From the NCBI GenBank assembly GCA_934631985.1, contig CAKTYE010000005.1, forward strand, positions 8,557-72,556: 64,000 bases of DNA. Reading direction: 5' to 3'. The notes below the pieces were generated by a model, which ran no database searches, was not told the DNA's origin, and saw nothing but the letters and a program-made list of their open reading frames with translations. Positions 25,967 through 35,055 of this stretch are shown in pieces. Within the stretch, counting starts at the first letter, position 1. Each line of letters opens with the position of its first letter. The position numbers were made by a program, and so were the translations under genes. The stretch is from an uncultured Clostridia bacterium (GTDB lineage Bacteria > Bacillota > Clostridia > Christensenellales > Aristaeellaceae).

Positions 25967-26743
25967 ATGCTGAATCAGATGATTCCCCTGCCCGGTCGCA
26001 AGGGGGCCTGGCTGGATGCTTATCTGCAAACGAACTGTACGGAATTGGAAATGGTACGTTGGAAAACGCGCCCGGCGATGCTGGTGATTCCCGGGGGAGC
26101 CTACCGGTTTTTGGCGGAACGGGAGGGCGAACCACTGGCGCTGCGGTATGCAGCGGCAGGCTTTCAAACCTTTGTGCTGCATTATAGCCTGAAAGCCGGG
26201 CTTCAGGAGCCGCTGCTGGATGCGGCGGCGGCGATGCTGCTGATTCGGGCGCATGCGCAGGAGTGGCAGATTGCGCCGGAACAGGTGGCGGTGATCGGCA
26301 GCAGTGCGGGCGGCAATCTGGCGTTATGGCTGTCGGCCTTCACACGTCCGGGTGAAACAGCACTGAACGCATTGACACCCTGCCCGGAGGCTTGCCGTCC
26401 CAACGCACAGGTGCTGTGTTACCCTGCGGTGACGGGTGCAGGCTGTGATCCAACCTTTGTTGCATCGCTGCCGGAGCCGTCGCTTTATGAGCGCTTGGCA
26501 GGCATGCCGCCTACCTTCCTGTGGACGACGCAGGACGATCATATCGTTCCGGCTGCGGAAACGCTGCTTCTTGGGCAAAAAATGAATGAAGCACAGGTGC
26601 CGCTGGAAATGTATATATTTCAAACGGGCGATCATGGGCTGGCAACCGCAGATGAGGCAACAGGGCGCGTAGCGACGCATGTGGCGGGGTGGTTGCCCCA
26701 AAGCGTTGACTGGCTGTATGCACTGTTTGGCCGAAAGGGATGA
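25967..26743 (+). CDS. Alpha/beta-hydrolase esterase
   Basis: This 258-residue serine esterase resembles BD-FAE and acetyl-xylan-esterase-like enzymes. VIPGGAYRF holds the oxyanion-hole glycine pair, IGSSAGGNLA holds the nucleophile serine (about residue 110), and TTQDDHIVP and GDHGLA supply the acid and histidine. There is no signal peptide, so it would act inside the cell on imported material, plausibly removing acetyl groups from oligosaccharides brought in by the adjacent ABC system. It is the last gene of that operon. The ribosome site AGGAGG is rather far (15 nt) from the ATG at 25967; an ATG at 25979 is an alternative. Confidence 0.85.
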   Translation: MLNQMIPLPGRKGAWLDAYLQTNCTELEMVRWKTRPAMLVIPGGAYRFLAEREGEPLALRYAAAGFQTFVLHYSLKAGLQEPLLDAAAAMLLIRAHAQEWQIAPEQVAVIGSSAGGNLALWLSAFTRPGETALNALTPCPEACRPNAQVLCYPAVTGAGCDPTFVASLPEPSLYERLAGMPPTFLWTTQDDHIVPAAETLLLGQKMNEAQVPLEMYIFQTGDHGLATADEATGRVATHVAGWLPQSVDWLYALFGRKG

Positions 26744-26744
26744 C

Positions 26745-26782
26745 AGACAAAAAGGCAGGCCTGTGAAGCCTGCCTTTTCATC
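26745..26782. terminator. Bidirectional terminator between esterase and regulator
   Basis: The stem AAGGCAGGC with GCCTGCCTT has A-rich and T-rich flanks, so it works for both convergent transcripts. Confidence 0.85.
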
Positions 26783-27752
26783 ATCCGTTGCTTTTGCGCG
26801 TGCTGCCAAGCTGTACCAGAATATCCTGTGGATGGTCACCGAAGCCACGCCCGAAAAGGTTCATGCCACCCACATTGCGCGCATGCTTGTGTACGCCAAT
26901 GCGCAGGGTGAAGTAGTCTTGCGCATCCAAGTGCAGGTCGGCGATGCTTACACCGGAAAGGGGTGCACCGTCCAGCGTCGTTCCGGCTGCATCCACATTC
27001 CACACCTTGAGATGCCCATACTGTGTGCTGCCTAAATCCCACCACTCGGGAGTCATCACGCCGCGCCGATCACCGAAATCGCCGGGACAGGTCCAGGTGC
27101 CAAGCTCCACGCCGTTGACGCTGACGTAAATGTCGCTGGGCCAGTCCATGTTGTAATACGCCACCTCGGAGCAGGCTTCAAAGCTGATACGCAGGCTGTC
27201 CGGGGTCATGTTGACCAAATCAAGGGTGGAGACGCGGTATTCCAGATAGCCGTAGCGAAACCAGATGAGCTGTGCGTTCAGCCTCTCCGGAGAATAGAAG
27301 GTCTGCGGATAGTTGGTGCGCCCAATTGTTCCGTGCAGATCAAGCATGCCGCAGTATTCAAAGGGCCGGCAATCCCAATAGCTGCCGATGGGCAGGGCAT
27401 AGGTATGATAGTTCAGGCTGCGTTCGGGGAGAAGCGTGGGATCGACCAGATTGATGCTTACGGCATCAATGAGCTTGTTGCAGACCTTTGCCATGCCGCG
27501 GTTGCCGGGGCGCTGCTCGGTAATGATCAGCCCTGCGTCTTCCAGCACACGAACGTTCAGTGCCGCGGTGGAAGCAGGAATATGCAGCATATCTGCCAGT
27601 TCATTGACATTATGCCCACCGTCCAGGCCAATGCGGATGATCTCCAGCCGCAGCTCGGAAGCCAGCGCCCGGTGAACCTTTGCAGCGCGGGGAATATCGG
27701 AAAGGTCAAGCTCCATGACCTTGCTGCGGTAGCTTTCATCCTGACGATCCAT
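26781..27752 (-). CDS. ArsR-type HTH regulator with large sugar-sensor-like C-terminal domain
   Basis: This 323-residue protein begins with an ArsR-like winged helix (AKVHRALASELRLEIIRIGL, NVNELADMLHIPASTAALNV, RVLEDAGLIITEQRPG). The remaining 230 residues form a beta-rich domain with TYALPIGSYWDCRPFEYCGM, EVAYYNMDWPSDIYVSVNG and CPGDFGDRRG, resembling carbohydrate-binding or jelly-roll modules. No metal-site cysteines of classic ArsR proteins are seen. It is convergent with the importer operon and divergent from the DUF4838-like gene, so it probably senses a sugar and controls this glycan region. The ATG at 27752 is preceded by GGAGGAGAG. Confidence 0.8.
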   Translation of the reverse strand: MDRQDESYRSKVMELDLSDIPRAAKVHRALASELRLEIIRIGLDGGHNVNELADMLHIPASTAALNVRVLEDAGLIITEQRPGNRGMAKVCNKLIDAVSINLVDPTLLPERSLNYHTYALPIGSYWDCRPFEYCGMLDLHGTIGRTNYPQTFYSPERLNAQLIWFRYGYLEYRVSTLDLVNMTPDSLRISFEACSEVAYYNMDWPSDIYVSVNGVELGTWTCPGDFGDRRGVMTPEWWDLGSTQYGHLKVWNVDAAGTTLDGAPLSGVSIADLHLDAQDYFTLRIGVHKHARNVGGMNLFGRGFGDHPQDILVQLGSTRKSNG

Positions 27753-27785
27753 AGGTTCTCTCCTCCATAAAAGGCCGTTTTTTGC

Positions 27786-27830
27786 ATTATAACACAGTGG
27801 AAGAAAAAGAAGCAAACAGAAAAGCTGTTT
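27786..27830. promoter_or_regulatory. Divergent control region with inverted repeat
   Basis: On the minus strand a TATAAT box (27786-27791) serves the regulator gene. CAAACAG-N5-CTGTTTG (27813-27831) is a 7-bp dyad between the regulator and the DUF4838-like gene and could be the regulator's own operator. Confidence 0.45.
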
Positions 27831-27910
27831 GTTCTATCGTGGGACAGCCACAAAAGCTACAGCTTTTCCACAATAGGAACAGAATTTCAACAGAAAAAGG
27901 AGGACTTAGG

Positions 27911-28873
27911 GTGTTTTCACGCCGAGGTGTAGTCATTCATCCCTTTGAGCTGTCACAGGCCTGGCTAGATACGGCGCGGCAGCTGGACTTGAACGTGTTG
28001 GCACTGCATCCGCCGGGCGGGCCAAGGGCAGCGGAGCATCTACAGGCTATGCTGGATCAACTGCGGGAGTCGGAGACGCAGGCGCTTTTAGCACAGGCTC
28101 GCCGGCAGGGCATGCAGGTGGAATATGAGATGCATGCCCTATCCTACCTGATGCCGAGAACATTGTTTGCATCTCACCCGGAATGGTTTCGCATGGATGC
28201 CCAAGGGGAACGTGTGGCAGATTTCAACCTGTGTGCCAGTTCACAGGAAGCATTGGGGTATCTGGCGGATCAGGCGGAAGCATTGGCACGGCTGCTGCCT
28301 GCAGAAAGCCATCGCTATTATTTCTGGCTGGATGATGTGACAGCCGCTCGCTGCCACTGCCCGCAGTGCCGGGAATTGTCGGCATCGGAGCAGCAGCTTC
28401 TGTGCGTTAATGCGATGCTGGCAGGTATCCGCCGGGCAGACCCGCAGGGGATGCTTGCCTACATCGCCTATCTGGATGCAATGGAGCCGCCTCGCCGGGT
28501 GAAGCCTGCTTCGGGCGTTTTTCTGGAATATGCGCCCATTAAGCGCAGGCTGGATCGTCCATTGGCAGACTCAGATTGCGCAGAGAATGCTCGAGAGTTT
28601 GCACCGCTGCCGGAACTGCTGGCATGCTTCGGCGCGACGCATGCGCAGGCATTGGACTATTGGCTGGACAATTCGCTGCTTTCCGGCTGGCAGTATCCTC
28701 CGAAGCCTTTTCGGCTGAACGGCGAGGTCGTTCGCGCGGATACGGAAGCCTATCATGCGCTGGGCATTGATTCCGTGACGTGCTTTGCATGCTATCTTGG
28801 CCCTGATTATGTGGCGTTGCATGGTACGCCGGATCTGCGAGCTTATGGCAATGCCCTTCACGGATCAGCTTAA
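27911..28873 (+). CDS. DUF4838-like protein, possible glycoside-processing enzyme
   Basis: This 320-residue protein reads like the catalytic-barrel region of DUF4838-type proteins. VVIHPFELSQAWLDTARQLD opens it, HPEWFRMDAQGERVADFNLC is the typical HPEWF segment, and FWLDDVTAARCHCPQC has a paired-cysteine CHCPQC motif often seen in this group. The biochemical activity is unestablished; members lie in polysaccharide-use loci. There is no signal peptide. GTG at 27911 is preferred because AAAAAGGAGGA lies about 7 nt upstream. It is followed by a terminator shared with the mannosidase gene. Confidence 0.7.
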   Translation: MFSRRGVVIHPFELSQAWLDTARQLDLNVLALHPPGGPRAAEHLQAMLDQLRESETQALLAQARRQGMQVEYEMHALSYLMPRTLFASHPEWFRMDAQGERVADFNLCASSQEALGYLADQAEALARLLPAESHRYYFWLDDVTAARCHCPQCRELSASEQQLLCVNAMLAGIRRADPQGMLAYIAYLDAMEPPRRVKPASGVFLEYAPIKRRLDRPLADSDCAENAREFAPLPELLACFGATHAQALDYWLDNSLLSGWQYPPKPFRLNGEVVRADTEAYHALGIDSVTCFACYLGPDYVALHGTPDLRAYGNALHGSA

Positions 28874-28883
28874 GCAATTATAA

Positions 28884-28937
28884 AAAAGCAGGAGAGCATC
28901 GCACCAACACACACGCTGCTCTCCTGCTTCATCATTT
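28884..28937. terminator. Bidirectional terminator
   Basis: GCAGGAGAGCA pairs with TGCTCTCCTGC, with A-rich and T-rich flanks, between the convergent DUF4838-like and alpha-mannosidase genes. Confidence 0.8.
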
Positions 28938-28953
28938 ATCTTTTCTTATTCCC

Positions 28954-31900
28954 TTACAGCTTAACCCGCAGCGTCAGCACCTGGAACGCGCCTGCATGCA
29001 GGGCAGCATCCGGGGGCAGCACATCTCCCTGGGGCTGCTCCAGCAGGTTGCAAAGCTGATACCCCTTCACCGGCAGGCTGGAGGTCAGACGGAAGGTGGT
29101 GTCTGCACGCTTGCTTTCGTACAGGCGCAGCACCAGATCGCCGCTGCCGTCCTCGGCAGGCTTCAGCGTGTCAAGGATGATATTGGGCGCATCCACGCGG
29201 AAGGCGCTGAACTGTGCGGCGCGGCCCGGTATCACGGCAACGGACTCGTTGAAGTCCAGGCCCTGCTGTACCACCGGTGCATCGGCGAACGCCCCCTCCC
29301 AGGCGGTGAAGCCGTAGCGGAAGTGATGCTCGCCCTGATCGGATACCATGTCCGGGGAGGTCGCTGCGCGCAGCAGTGTCAGTTCAATGCTGTTCTCCCA
29401 GACACCCACGCCGTACTTGCAGTCGTTCAGCACTGCACAGCCGTGGCTGTTGTCACACAGCGCCGTGTAGCGATGGTTGCATACCTCAAAGCGCTGCTGA
29501 TCGCAGACGCGGCTGCGATGGGTGGGGCGCTCCACATAGCCGAACTGAATCTCATGCAGCGCGTTTTCTGCGCGAACGTCCACCGGGAAGGCCGTTTTCA
29601 GCAGGCGGTGCGTTTCGTGCCAATCCACCGTGGTGTCGAAGGTCACAACAGGGCTGCCCACCTGTACGGAGATCGTCTGCTGAAGGGTGGAGCTGCCGAT
29701 GGTACCGTGCCAGGTGACGGAAGCCGTCAGACCCTCTGCACAGGCAACGGTCAGGTTGTCCACCACGGGGGTGAAGCTCTCCTGCTCACGATAGTTGCTG
29801 TCAATGTCCCAGGCATCGAAAAGACGGGGCGTGTCCTTATACATGCGCAGCTGATTCATGGGCTGAGCGGCCATCTCACGGCCTTTCAGCGTATAGGAAA
29901 TGATCTGTCCTGCCGCGTTCAGCTTCACACGCACCAGGTCGGATGCAAGCTCTGCGCCCTCCGCCGTTTTGACGGCGGTGGCAAGCACCGCAGGCTTTGC
30001 GCCCGCACCCTTTTGCAGGGACACCATGCCAAAGGCAGGGACCGTTACCAGCGCTTTGCCCTGCGCAGCGGGAACAGAAACGCCCTCCGTGGTCTGCACC
30101 GCATCGCCGCAGGCCTCGGGCAGGTCGATGACCACGGTGCGGTCAAAGCCAAGGGAGTTCATCACGGTCACGCCGTCCCCGGGGGAGACCAGCGCCTTGC
30201 AGGCGGCTTCGGTCAGGGCGTGCGCCTCCTGCTGCAGGGCATGATGTGCCGCGTTGGCCTCCGCATAGACCCGTCCAATGGACGAGCCGGGCAGAATGTC
30301 ATGGAACTGATGCAGCAGCAGCACCTTCCACAGGCGCTCTGCGGCCTCGACGGGATAGGCTGCGCCGCGCAGGGAGGCCAGCGCCGCCCACAGCTCCAGA
30401 TCATGCAAGGCGAACTCGCTGCGGCGGTTGTTTCGCTTGATGGCGGCCTGCGTGGTGTAGGTGCCGCGATGAGCGGTGAAATACAGCTCGCCGTCCCAGG
30501 TATTCACAGGGCCGCCGCGGCGCTCCATGTCCTCAAAGAAATCTAGCGGAGAGGCCATTTTCACCCGGGGCATGCCCTCCAGATCCTTTTCACGCTCGGC
30601 AAATTCCACAAAGTCCCGGCAGGGGCCGCCGCCGCCGTCACCATATCCGAAGGGGATCAGAAAATCGCCCAGATGCCGCTTCTGCACCCGGCTGCGCCAT
30701 GCGCCGCACAGCTCCTTGGGATCGGTGCGATAGGTATAGCTGGTGGGCAGGAAGGAGGTGACGGCGCTGCCGTCCAGCCCCTTCCAGGTGAAGTAATGAT
30801 AGGGGAAGGTGTCGCCCTCGTTGTAGCTCCAGAAAATTTTCTGGGTCACCAGATAATCCACGCCGCAGCCCTTTAACAGCTGGGGCAGCACCGCGGAATA
30901 GCCGAAGGTGTCCGGCAGCCACAAAATGCGGCTGTCCACACCGAACTGCTCCCGGTAATATTTCTTGCCGTACAGCAGCTGACGTACCAGCGCCTCGCCG
31001 GAGGGCATGTTGGTGTCCGGCTCCACATACATCGCGCCCTCGGCGATCCAGCGGCCCTCCTGGGCGGCTTTTTTGATGCGCTGGAACAGGCGGGGATAAT
31101 ATTTTGCGCACATTTCATAAGAGGCGGGCTGGCTTTGCAGATAGCGGTAATCGGGATAGCGCTCCAGCAGGCGAAGCTGCGCGGCAAAGGTGCGGGCCGT
31201 CTTGCGATGGGTCTCCGCCATGGGCCACAGCCAGGCCAGGTCGAGATGCGCGTTGCCCACGGCCCACATTGTCGGGGCAGTGGAGCCGTTATGCGCCTCC
31301 ATCAGCGGACGAAGCGCTTCACGTGCCTTGCGGTAATCCGCATCGCGGCCTGCGGCGGGCTGCTCGAAATCCACCAGACGGGTGTACAGCTCCAGTCCAT
31401 CGGCGATTTTTGCGGCGCGCAGGGAATCCTGCGGCACCTCGTCCAGCAGCATGCGCAAGGTGCTGACGTCCAGCCAAAGCTGATAAGCGTCCTCATTCCA
31501 CACGCCGAAGGTACTGTGGCCTACCGTGGCGCGGCGGCCCTCCTCCTTCGGGTCGGTGAAGTCCCCGGGCAGCACCGGGCCGGTGGCGCAGCCGCCGTTG
31601 CCAGGAAAATAATGGCCCGCGTAGACCTCAAACAGCAGCTCGTACTTCGTGCCGGGGACGGCAGCTTCCGTCAGCACATTGTCGGAAATATAATGATGGG
31701 GAACATTGACCCACTCAGCACGACGGGTGCCGAAGGCTTCCCCGTTGACAAACAGCGTAGCCTCGCCGCCCATGTCCAGCGACAGCACTACGGGCAGGCC
31801 GCGGGCCTCCTCGGGGATGACCACCGTACTGCGTACCCACATATATTCCCAGGTGTGGCCCCAGGCGGTGCCGACGGGAACGGGCCGGAAGTCGCCGTGC

Positions 31901-32040
31901 AGCGCTTCCTCCGGGGAAAGATGCTCCATGGTGCAGAAGCCGGTCAGGGAAACGTCGCCCAAGGGACGGTACAGGTCCTTTGCCAGGGTCTCCTGCCACA
32001 GGTCTACCCGGGTGTTGTACTCGGAGTGTATCAGTGCCAT
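28954..32040 (-). CDS. Glycoside hydrolase family 38 alpha-mannosidase
   Basis: This 1028-residue cytoplasmic zinc-dependent retaining alpha-mannosidase would trim mannose from N-glycans or mannans. The N-terminal beta domain (about 1-250) precedes the catalytic domain. GNAHLDLAWLW supplies zinc ligands (H265, D267), LPDTFGYSAVLPQ holds nucleophile D377, and AHRGTYTTQAAIKRNNR and LLHQFHDILPGSSI are the other family signatures. Beta-sandwich domains make up the C-terminal 400 residues. No signal peptide is present. The gene has its own GCGAGGA ribosome site and is monocistronic as far as can be seen. With the neighbouring importer it suggests use of host or fungal mannose-containing glycans. 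Confidence 0.95.
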   Translation of the reverse strand: MALIHSEYNTRVDLWQETLAKDLYRPLGDVSLTGFCTMEHLSPEEALHGDFRPVPVGTAWGHTWEYMWVRSTVVIPEEARGLPVVLSLDMGGEATLFVNGEAFGTRRAEWVNVPHHYISDNVLTEAAVPGTKYELLFEVYAGHYFPGNGGCATGPVLPGDFTDPKEEGRRATVGHSTFGVWNEDAYQLWLDVSTLRMLLDEVPQDSLRAAKIADGLELYTRLVDFEQPAAGRDADYRKAREALRPLMEAHNGSTAPTMWAVGNAHLDLAWLWPMAETHRKTARTFAAQLRLLERYPDYRYLQSQPASYEMCAKYYPRLFQRIKKAAQEGRWIAEGAMYVEPDTNMPSGEALVRQLLYGKKYYREQFGVDSRILWLPDTFGYSAVLPQLLKGCGVDYLVTQKIFWSYNEGDTFPYHYFTWKGLDGSAVTSFLPTSYTYRTDPKELCGAWRSRVQKRHLGDFLIPFGYGDGGGGPCRDFVEFAEREKDLEGMPRVKMASPLDFFEDMERRGGPVNTWDGELYFTAHRGTYTTQAAIKRNNRRSEFALHDLELWAALASLRGAAYPVEAAERLWKVLLLHQFHDILPGSSIGRVYAEANAAHHALQQEAHALTEAACKALVSPGDGVTVMNSLGFDRTVVIDLPEACGDAVQTTEGVSVPAAQGKALVTVPAFGMVSLQKGAGAKPAVLATAVKTAEGAELASDLVRVKLNAAGQIISYTLKGREMAAQPMNQLRMYKDTPRLFDAWDIDSNYREQESFTPVVDNLTVACAEGLTASVTWHGTIGSSTLQQTISVQVGSPVVTFDTTVDWHETHRLLKTAFPVDVRAENALHEIQFGYVERPTHRSRVCDQQRFEVCNHRYTALCDNSHGCAVLNDCKYGVGVWENSIELTLLRAATSPDMVSDQGEHHFRYGFTAWEGAFADAPVVQQGLDFNESVAVIPGRAAQFSAFRVDAPNIILDTLKPAEDGSGDLVLRLYESKRADTTFRLTSSLPVKGYQLCNLLEQPQGDVLPPDAALHAGAFQVLTLRVKL

Positions 32041-32148
32041 AAGGGAATCCTCGCTTTCTGACGTATCATCATATAGGCATGCCTATTGGAAGACGAATAA
32101 AGAAAGGGAGAAAGCATCTGGGATGCGGCAGCAGAAGCCGTTGTCTGC

Positions 32149-32892
32149 TTACAGCCGCAGGGCGGCCAGGATGTCTCGCGCCAGCACCTCCCTCACCTGG
32201 GGCCAGCGGCCTGCGTAGTGCCGTGCTAGCGCCTCGTTGGGCAGGGAGAGCATCAGGTTCAGGGTAGGGCTTTCCAGGCTGTCCGTCAGGGAAAGCATCC
32301 AGTCCGCATCGCCGATCTGCTGAAGCATGGCGGTGGCGGGCAGGCCGGGGAGCTGCTCATCGGGAGCGTACTCTGCGCCAAGGGCCTGGGTCACGGTGGA
32401 ATAGACCTGCTGGGCGGCTTCCCGCCAGCGCTCCCGCAGCTTGCCCTCGGTGATGTGGCTGGTGACCGTCAGGGAAAGATCCAGCAGGGCGCTGCTGCCC
32501 TCCAGCATGCGCAGCCGCAGGCACTGCCGGTCGCCCTTCATGGGGAAGGCGTCGGCCTGGTTCTGCTGCTCGGCACGGAAGCGGGGCTTCCAGCGGCGGG
32601 CAGCCTGCTCAATGGCCTCCCGGCGACTTGCGGGAATGCGGGAATCAAAATTATCCAGCGTGTATTGCCCCTGCTCGGTCAGCTTATACAGGCTGCCCAG
32701 CGTTTGATGGGTCAGGCAGACCTGGCCTGTTTCCTCCAGCTCGCAAAGATTCAATTGCAGCACAAAGTAGTTCATGAAATCTTCTTCCACCATAAAGCGC
32801 AGCAGTTGCAATTGCGTCACGCCGCCCAGCCGCGACAGCGACAGCAGGATCAGCAGCTTCTGCTCGCCCTGGGAAACCATCTTTCGTTCCAT
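32149..32892 (-). CDS. DUF4364-family protein with extended C-terminus
   Basis: This 247-residue protein matches the clostridial DUF4364 family. LLILLSLSRLGGVTQLQLLR is a PadR-like winged-helix start, and NYFVLQLNLCELEETGQVCL and TLDNFDSRIPASRREAIEQA are typical. Family members are usually near 170-180 residues, so the C-terminal 70 residues here (from about VYSTVTQALGAEYAPD) are an extension. A DNA-binding regulatory role is likely but unproven. GAGGAGCGG precedes the ATG. Confidence 0.8.
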   Translation of the reverse strand: MERKMVSQGEQKLLILLSLSRLGGVTQLQLLRFMVEEDFMNYFVLQLNLCELEETGQVCLTHQTLGSLYKLTEQGQYTLDNFDSRIPASRREAIEQAARRWKPRFRAEQQNQADAFPMKGDRQCLRLRMLEGSSALLDLSLTVTSHITEGKLRERWREAAQQVYSTVTQALGAEYAPDEQLPGLPATAMLQQIGDADWMLSLTDSLESPTLNLMLSLPNEALARHYAGRWPQVREVLARDILAALRL

Positions 32893-32917
32893 GAGCCGCT
32901 CCTCTTTTCCGATGGTT

Positions 32918-32957
32918 CAGCAAAGCCCCTCAAACAACGCGGTTTGAGGGGCTTGCT
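32918..32957. terminator. Strong hairpin between HPr-like and DUF4364 genes
   Basis: A 14-bp stem (AGCAAAGCCCCTCAAA with its complement ending 32957) sits 25 nt upstream of the DUF4364 start. No clean T run follows on either strand, so it may be a terminator or a 5'-leader structure. Confidence 0.5.
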
Positions 32958-33080
32958 ATGCTTGCTTCATTAGCAGGAACAAAACAGAAGGGAACCGTCC
33001 GCACCGCATGACGCGCCGCAAATGCTTTACTCCCCCTGCTCCCTGCCTGTCCTTGTCAAGAGCCCAGACGATGGCGAAGC

Positions 33081-33308
33081 TTACGCCATGAAGGGCTTAA
33101 TGTCGTTCAACAGGTCTTCGCAATCGTCGCTGTAGACCTCCAGGGTAATCGGCTTGCTCAGATCCAGGCTGAAGATACCCAGGATGGACTTGGCGTCCAC
33201 CACATGACGGCCCGCGCGCAGATCCATGTCATAGGGATAACGGTTTACCATGTTGACGAAGGTCTTGACGTTTTCAGCCAAGCTCAGCTTGATATTGATG
33301 GACTTCAT
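33081..33308 (-). CDS. HPr-like protein lacking the catalytic histidine
   Basis: This 75-residue protein has the HPr fold. The DAKSILGIFSLDL helix corresponds to the regulatory Ser46 region of HPr (serine 41 here), and the ends match too (MKSINIKLSL start, TLEVYSDD strand). The phosphoryl-accepting GLHARPA loop is absent, replaced by LSLAENVKTFVNMV with no histidine. It therefore cannot carry phosphate from Enzyme I to sugars. Like Bacillus Crh, which keeps only the serine site, it may work with CcpA in regulation. The ATG at 33308 has AGGGGGTG 9 nt upstream. Confidence 0.85.
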   Translation of the reverse strand: MKSINIKLSLAENVKTFVNMVNRYPYDMDLRAGRHVVDAKSILGIFSLDLSKPITLEVYSDDCEDLLNDIKPFMA

Positions 33309-33344
33309 TTCAGAAAGCACCCCCTAGTATTTTGGTACGGTGAC

Positions 33345-33373
33345 AGTATACGCTAAAGCCGCCCAAAAATCAA
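33345..33373 (-). promoter_or_regulatory. Promoter of the HPr-like gene
   Basis: On the minus strand TTGATT (33368-33373) and TATACT (33345-33350) are 17 nt apart, about 37 nt upstream of the start codon. The rest of the gap 33374-33630 shows nothing recognisable. Confidence 0.7.
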
Positions 33374-33630
33374 GGGAGTTCTTTCTAACGCACAAAAAAA
33401 ACTTTCTGTAAAGTCCTCGTTTTCCTGACAATTGCACCAAATGCCAAAAATCCTGCGTTTTTCCTGTGCGGGCCGCAAGTCGTTGCCCTGCCTTGCGTTG
33501 CGGCGGACGCAGTCCGCAGAAGAATCCCCGCGCGCATACAGGCGCAAGTGTTACATATGTGAACAGAAAATGAAGGCGCGGACGGCCTGCTTTTTTGTCC
33601 GTCATACTTGTATCAATTTTCGCAGAAAGA

Positions 33631-33660
33631 TTGACTTGCCTTTCCATCTACTGGTATAAT
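33631..33660 (+). promoter_or_regulatory. Promoter of the DUF3048 gene
   Basis: TTGACT (33631-33636) and TATAAT (33655-33660) are separated by 18 nt. About 105 nt of leader follow. Confidence 0.75.
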
Positions 33661-33768
33661 ATAGCCGTTACGTTTTGCGGAAGGCTGATCCGCAAGGCGT
33701 CTCCAAGGCAAACTGAAAAACGCAGATGAAAAGCAATCGTCAACTCACGCAAGGAGGAGAAAAGGATC

Positions 33769-34878
33769 ATGAAAAAAGCTCTGCGCATGCTGCTGGCACT
33801 GGCGCTGGTGCTGTGCCTGGTGCCTACCGTCCTGGCGGACACGACCATCGACGGCTATGCCAAGCGGAAGATCAAGCTGAAAAAGGTCAGCGACAATGAA
33901 GTGATCGAGGGCATCAGCCCCACTACCGGCCTGACGCTGGCGGATATGGAGCAGCCCGAGGGCTTCACGGGCCTGGCGATTACGGGCCGTTACCTGCCCA
34001 TGCTGGTGCAGATCGACAACTACGACGGCGGTGTGGGCGATTACGCTCCCTGGGGCGCGACCTATGCCGACATCATTTATGAGACCCCCCTGCACAAGAG
34101 CGGCTTCACCCGTCTGTCCTTCCTGTATTCCGACCTGATTCCCGACAGCGCGGGTCCCGTGCGTTCTGCGCGTGTGGGTCATGCCGAGTTGCGTGAGGAG
34201 TGGGACGCGGGCTTCCTGTTCTACGGCATGCAGAAGTATGCCAAGGCGAACGTGGACGATGTGTTCAAGAAAAACAAGACCAGCAAGAAGGGCGTGCTGT
34301 TCAGCGGCATGGTCAGCGCCGGCAAGCCCTGGAAGCAGTACTACACCCGCCGCAGCGGCGTGAAGGGTCCCCACAACGTGGACGCGAACGTCGCCGCCAT
34401 GTCCGAGTTGGTGCCTGTGGAGCATGTGGCGCCCAACCACGCCTTCAAGTTTACTGACGAGCTGCCTACCACCGGCGAGGTCGCCGAGGAGATCACCCTG
34501 GACTGGGGCGCGGTGAAGTACAATTCCCGCTTCACCTATGACGCGGACAGCAACCTCTACTATCGCTACATGCTGATGAAGGGCGATGAGGAAGTCGCCT
34601 ATGAGGATCGCGACACGCAGGAGCATCTGGCGTTCTCCAACCTGATCGTGCAGCACACCAAGGTGAAGTGGGTGCGCTCCGATGCGCCCCTGACCACCCA
34701 CATCGGCGAGGGCAACGCGGACATCTTTGTCGGCGGACGCTACATCGCGGGCTACTGGAAGCGTGACGGGAACAACCGCACCGTCTTCTATGACGATCAG
34801 GGCCAGGAGATCGAGCTGCAGCGCGGCAAGACCTTCATCAGCATCGTTCCGGAAACGACTACGGTTTCCTATAAGTAA
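33769..34878 (+). CDS. Secreted DUF3048 (YerB-like) protein
   Basis: This 369-residue exported protein has a signal peptide (MKKALRMLLALALVLCLVPT, cut near LADTT) without a lipobox, unlike lipoprotein YerB of Bacillus. The DUF3048 core is evident: PMLVQIDNYDGGVGDYAPWG, ADIIYETPLHKSGFTRLS and PDSAGPVRSARVGHAEL. A later QEHLAFSNLIVQHTKVKW and the C-terminal GKTFISIVPE complete the second lobe. The molecular role is unknown; cell-envelope functions are suspected. An AAGGAGGAG site precedes the ATG. Its own promoter and terminator make it monocistronic. Confidence 0.88.
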   Translation: MKKALRMLLALALVLCLVPTVLADTTIDGYAKRKIKLKKVSDNEVIEGISPTTGLTLADMEQPEGFTGLAITGRYLPMLVQIDNYDGGVGDYAPWGATYADIIYETPLHKSGFTRLSFLYSDLIPDSAGPVRSARVGHAELREEWDAGFLFYGMQKYAKANVDDVFKKNKTSKKGVLFSGMVSAGKPWKQYYTRRSGVKGPHNVDANVAAMSELVPVEHVAPNHAFKFTDELPTTGEVAEEITLDWGAVKYNSRFTYDADSNLYYRYMLMKGDEEVAYEDRDTQEHLAFSNLIVQHTKVKWVRSDAPLTTHIGEGNADIFVGGRYIAGYWKRDGNNRTVFYDDQGQEIELQRGKTFISIVPETTTVSYK

Positions 34879-34907
34879 TGGGATCCATTCTGAAGTAATG
34901 CAGAGGA

Positions 34908-34942
34908 GCGGCTGTCAGGCGTGAGCCTGACAGCCGCTTTTG
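34908..34942 (+). terminator. Terminator of the DUF3048 gene
   Basis: A perfect 13-bp stem (34908-34920 with 34925-34937) has a GTGA loop and a TTTT tail. Confidence 0.88.
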
Positions 34943-34960
34943 CGGTGATGGAAGAAATGC

Positions 34961-35030
34961 GGCTAAGGGGGTATCCTCCTGCCGCCCACGAGGGCGACTG
35001 CCCACCTCCCCTTGCAGGGGGAGGCTTTTG
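34961..35030 (+). repeat. Intergenic repeat family D, copy 2
   Basis: A diverged copy of the element at 19149. It heads a 640-bp array of repeats (D, D, B, C) filling 34961-35705 with no gene. Confidence 0.65.
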
Positions 35031-35055
35031 GCTCAGCGACCGCAGCATGTTGAAA

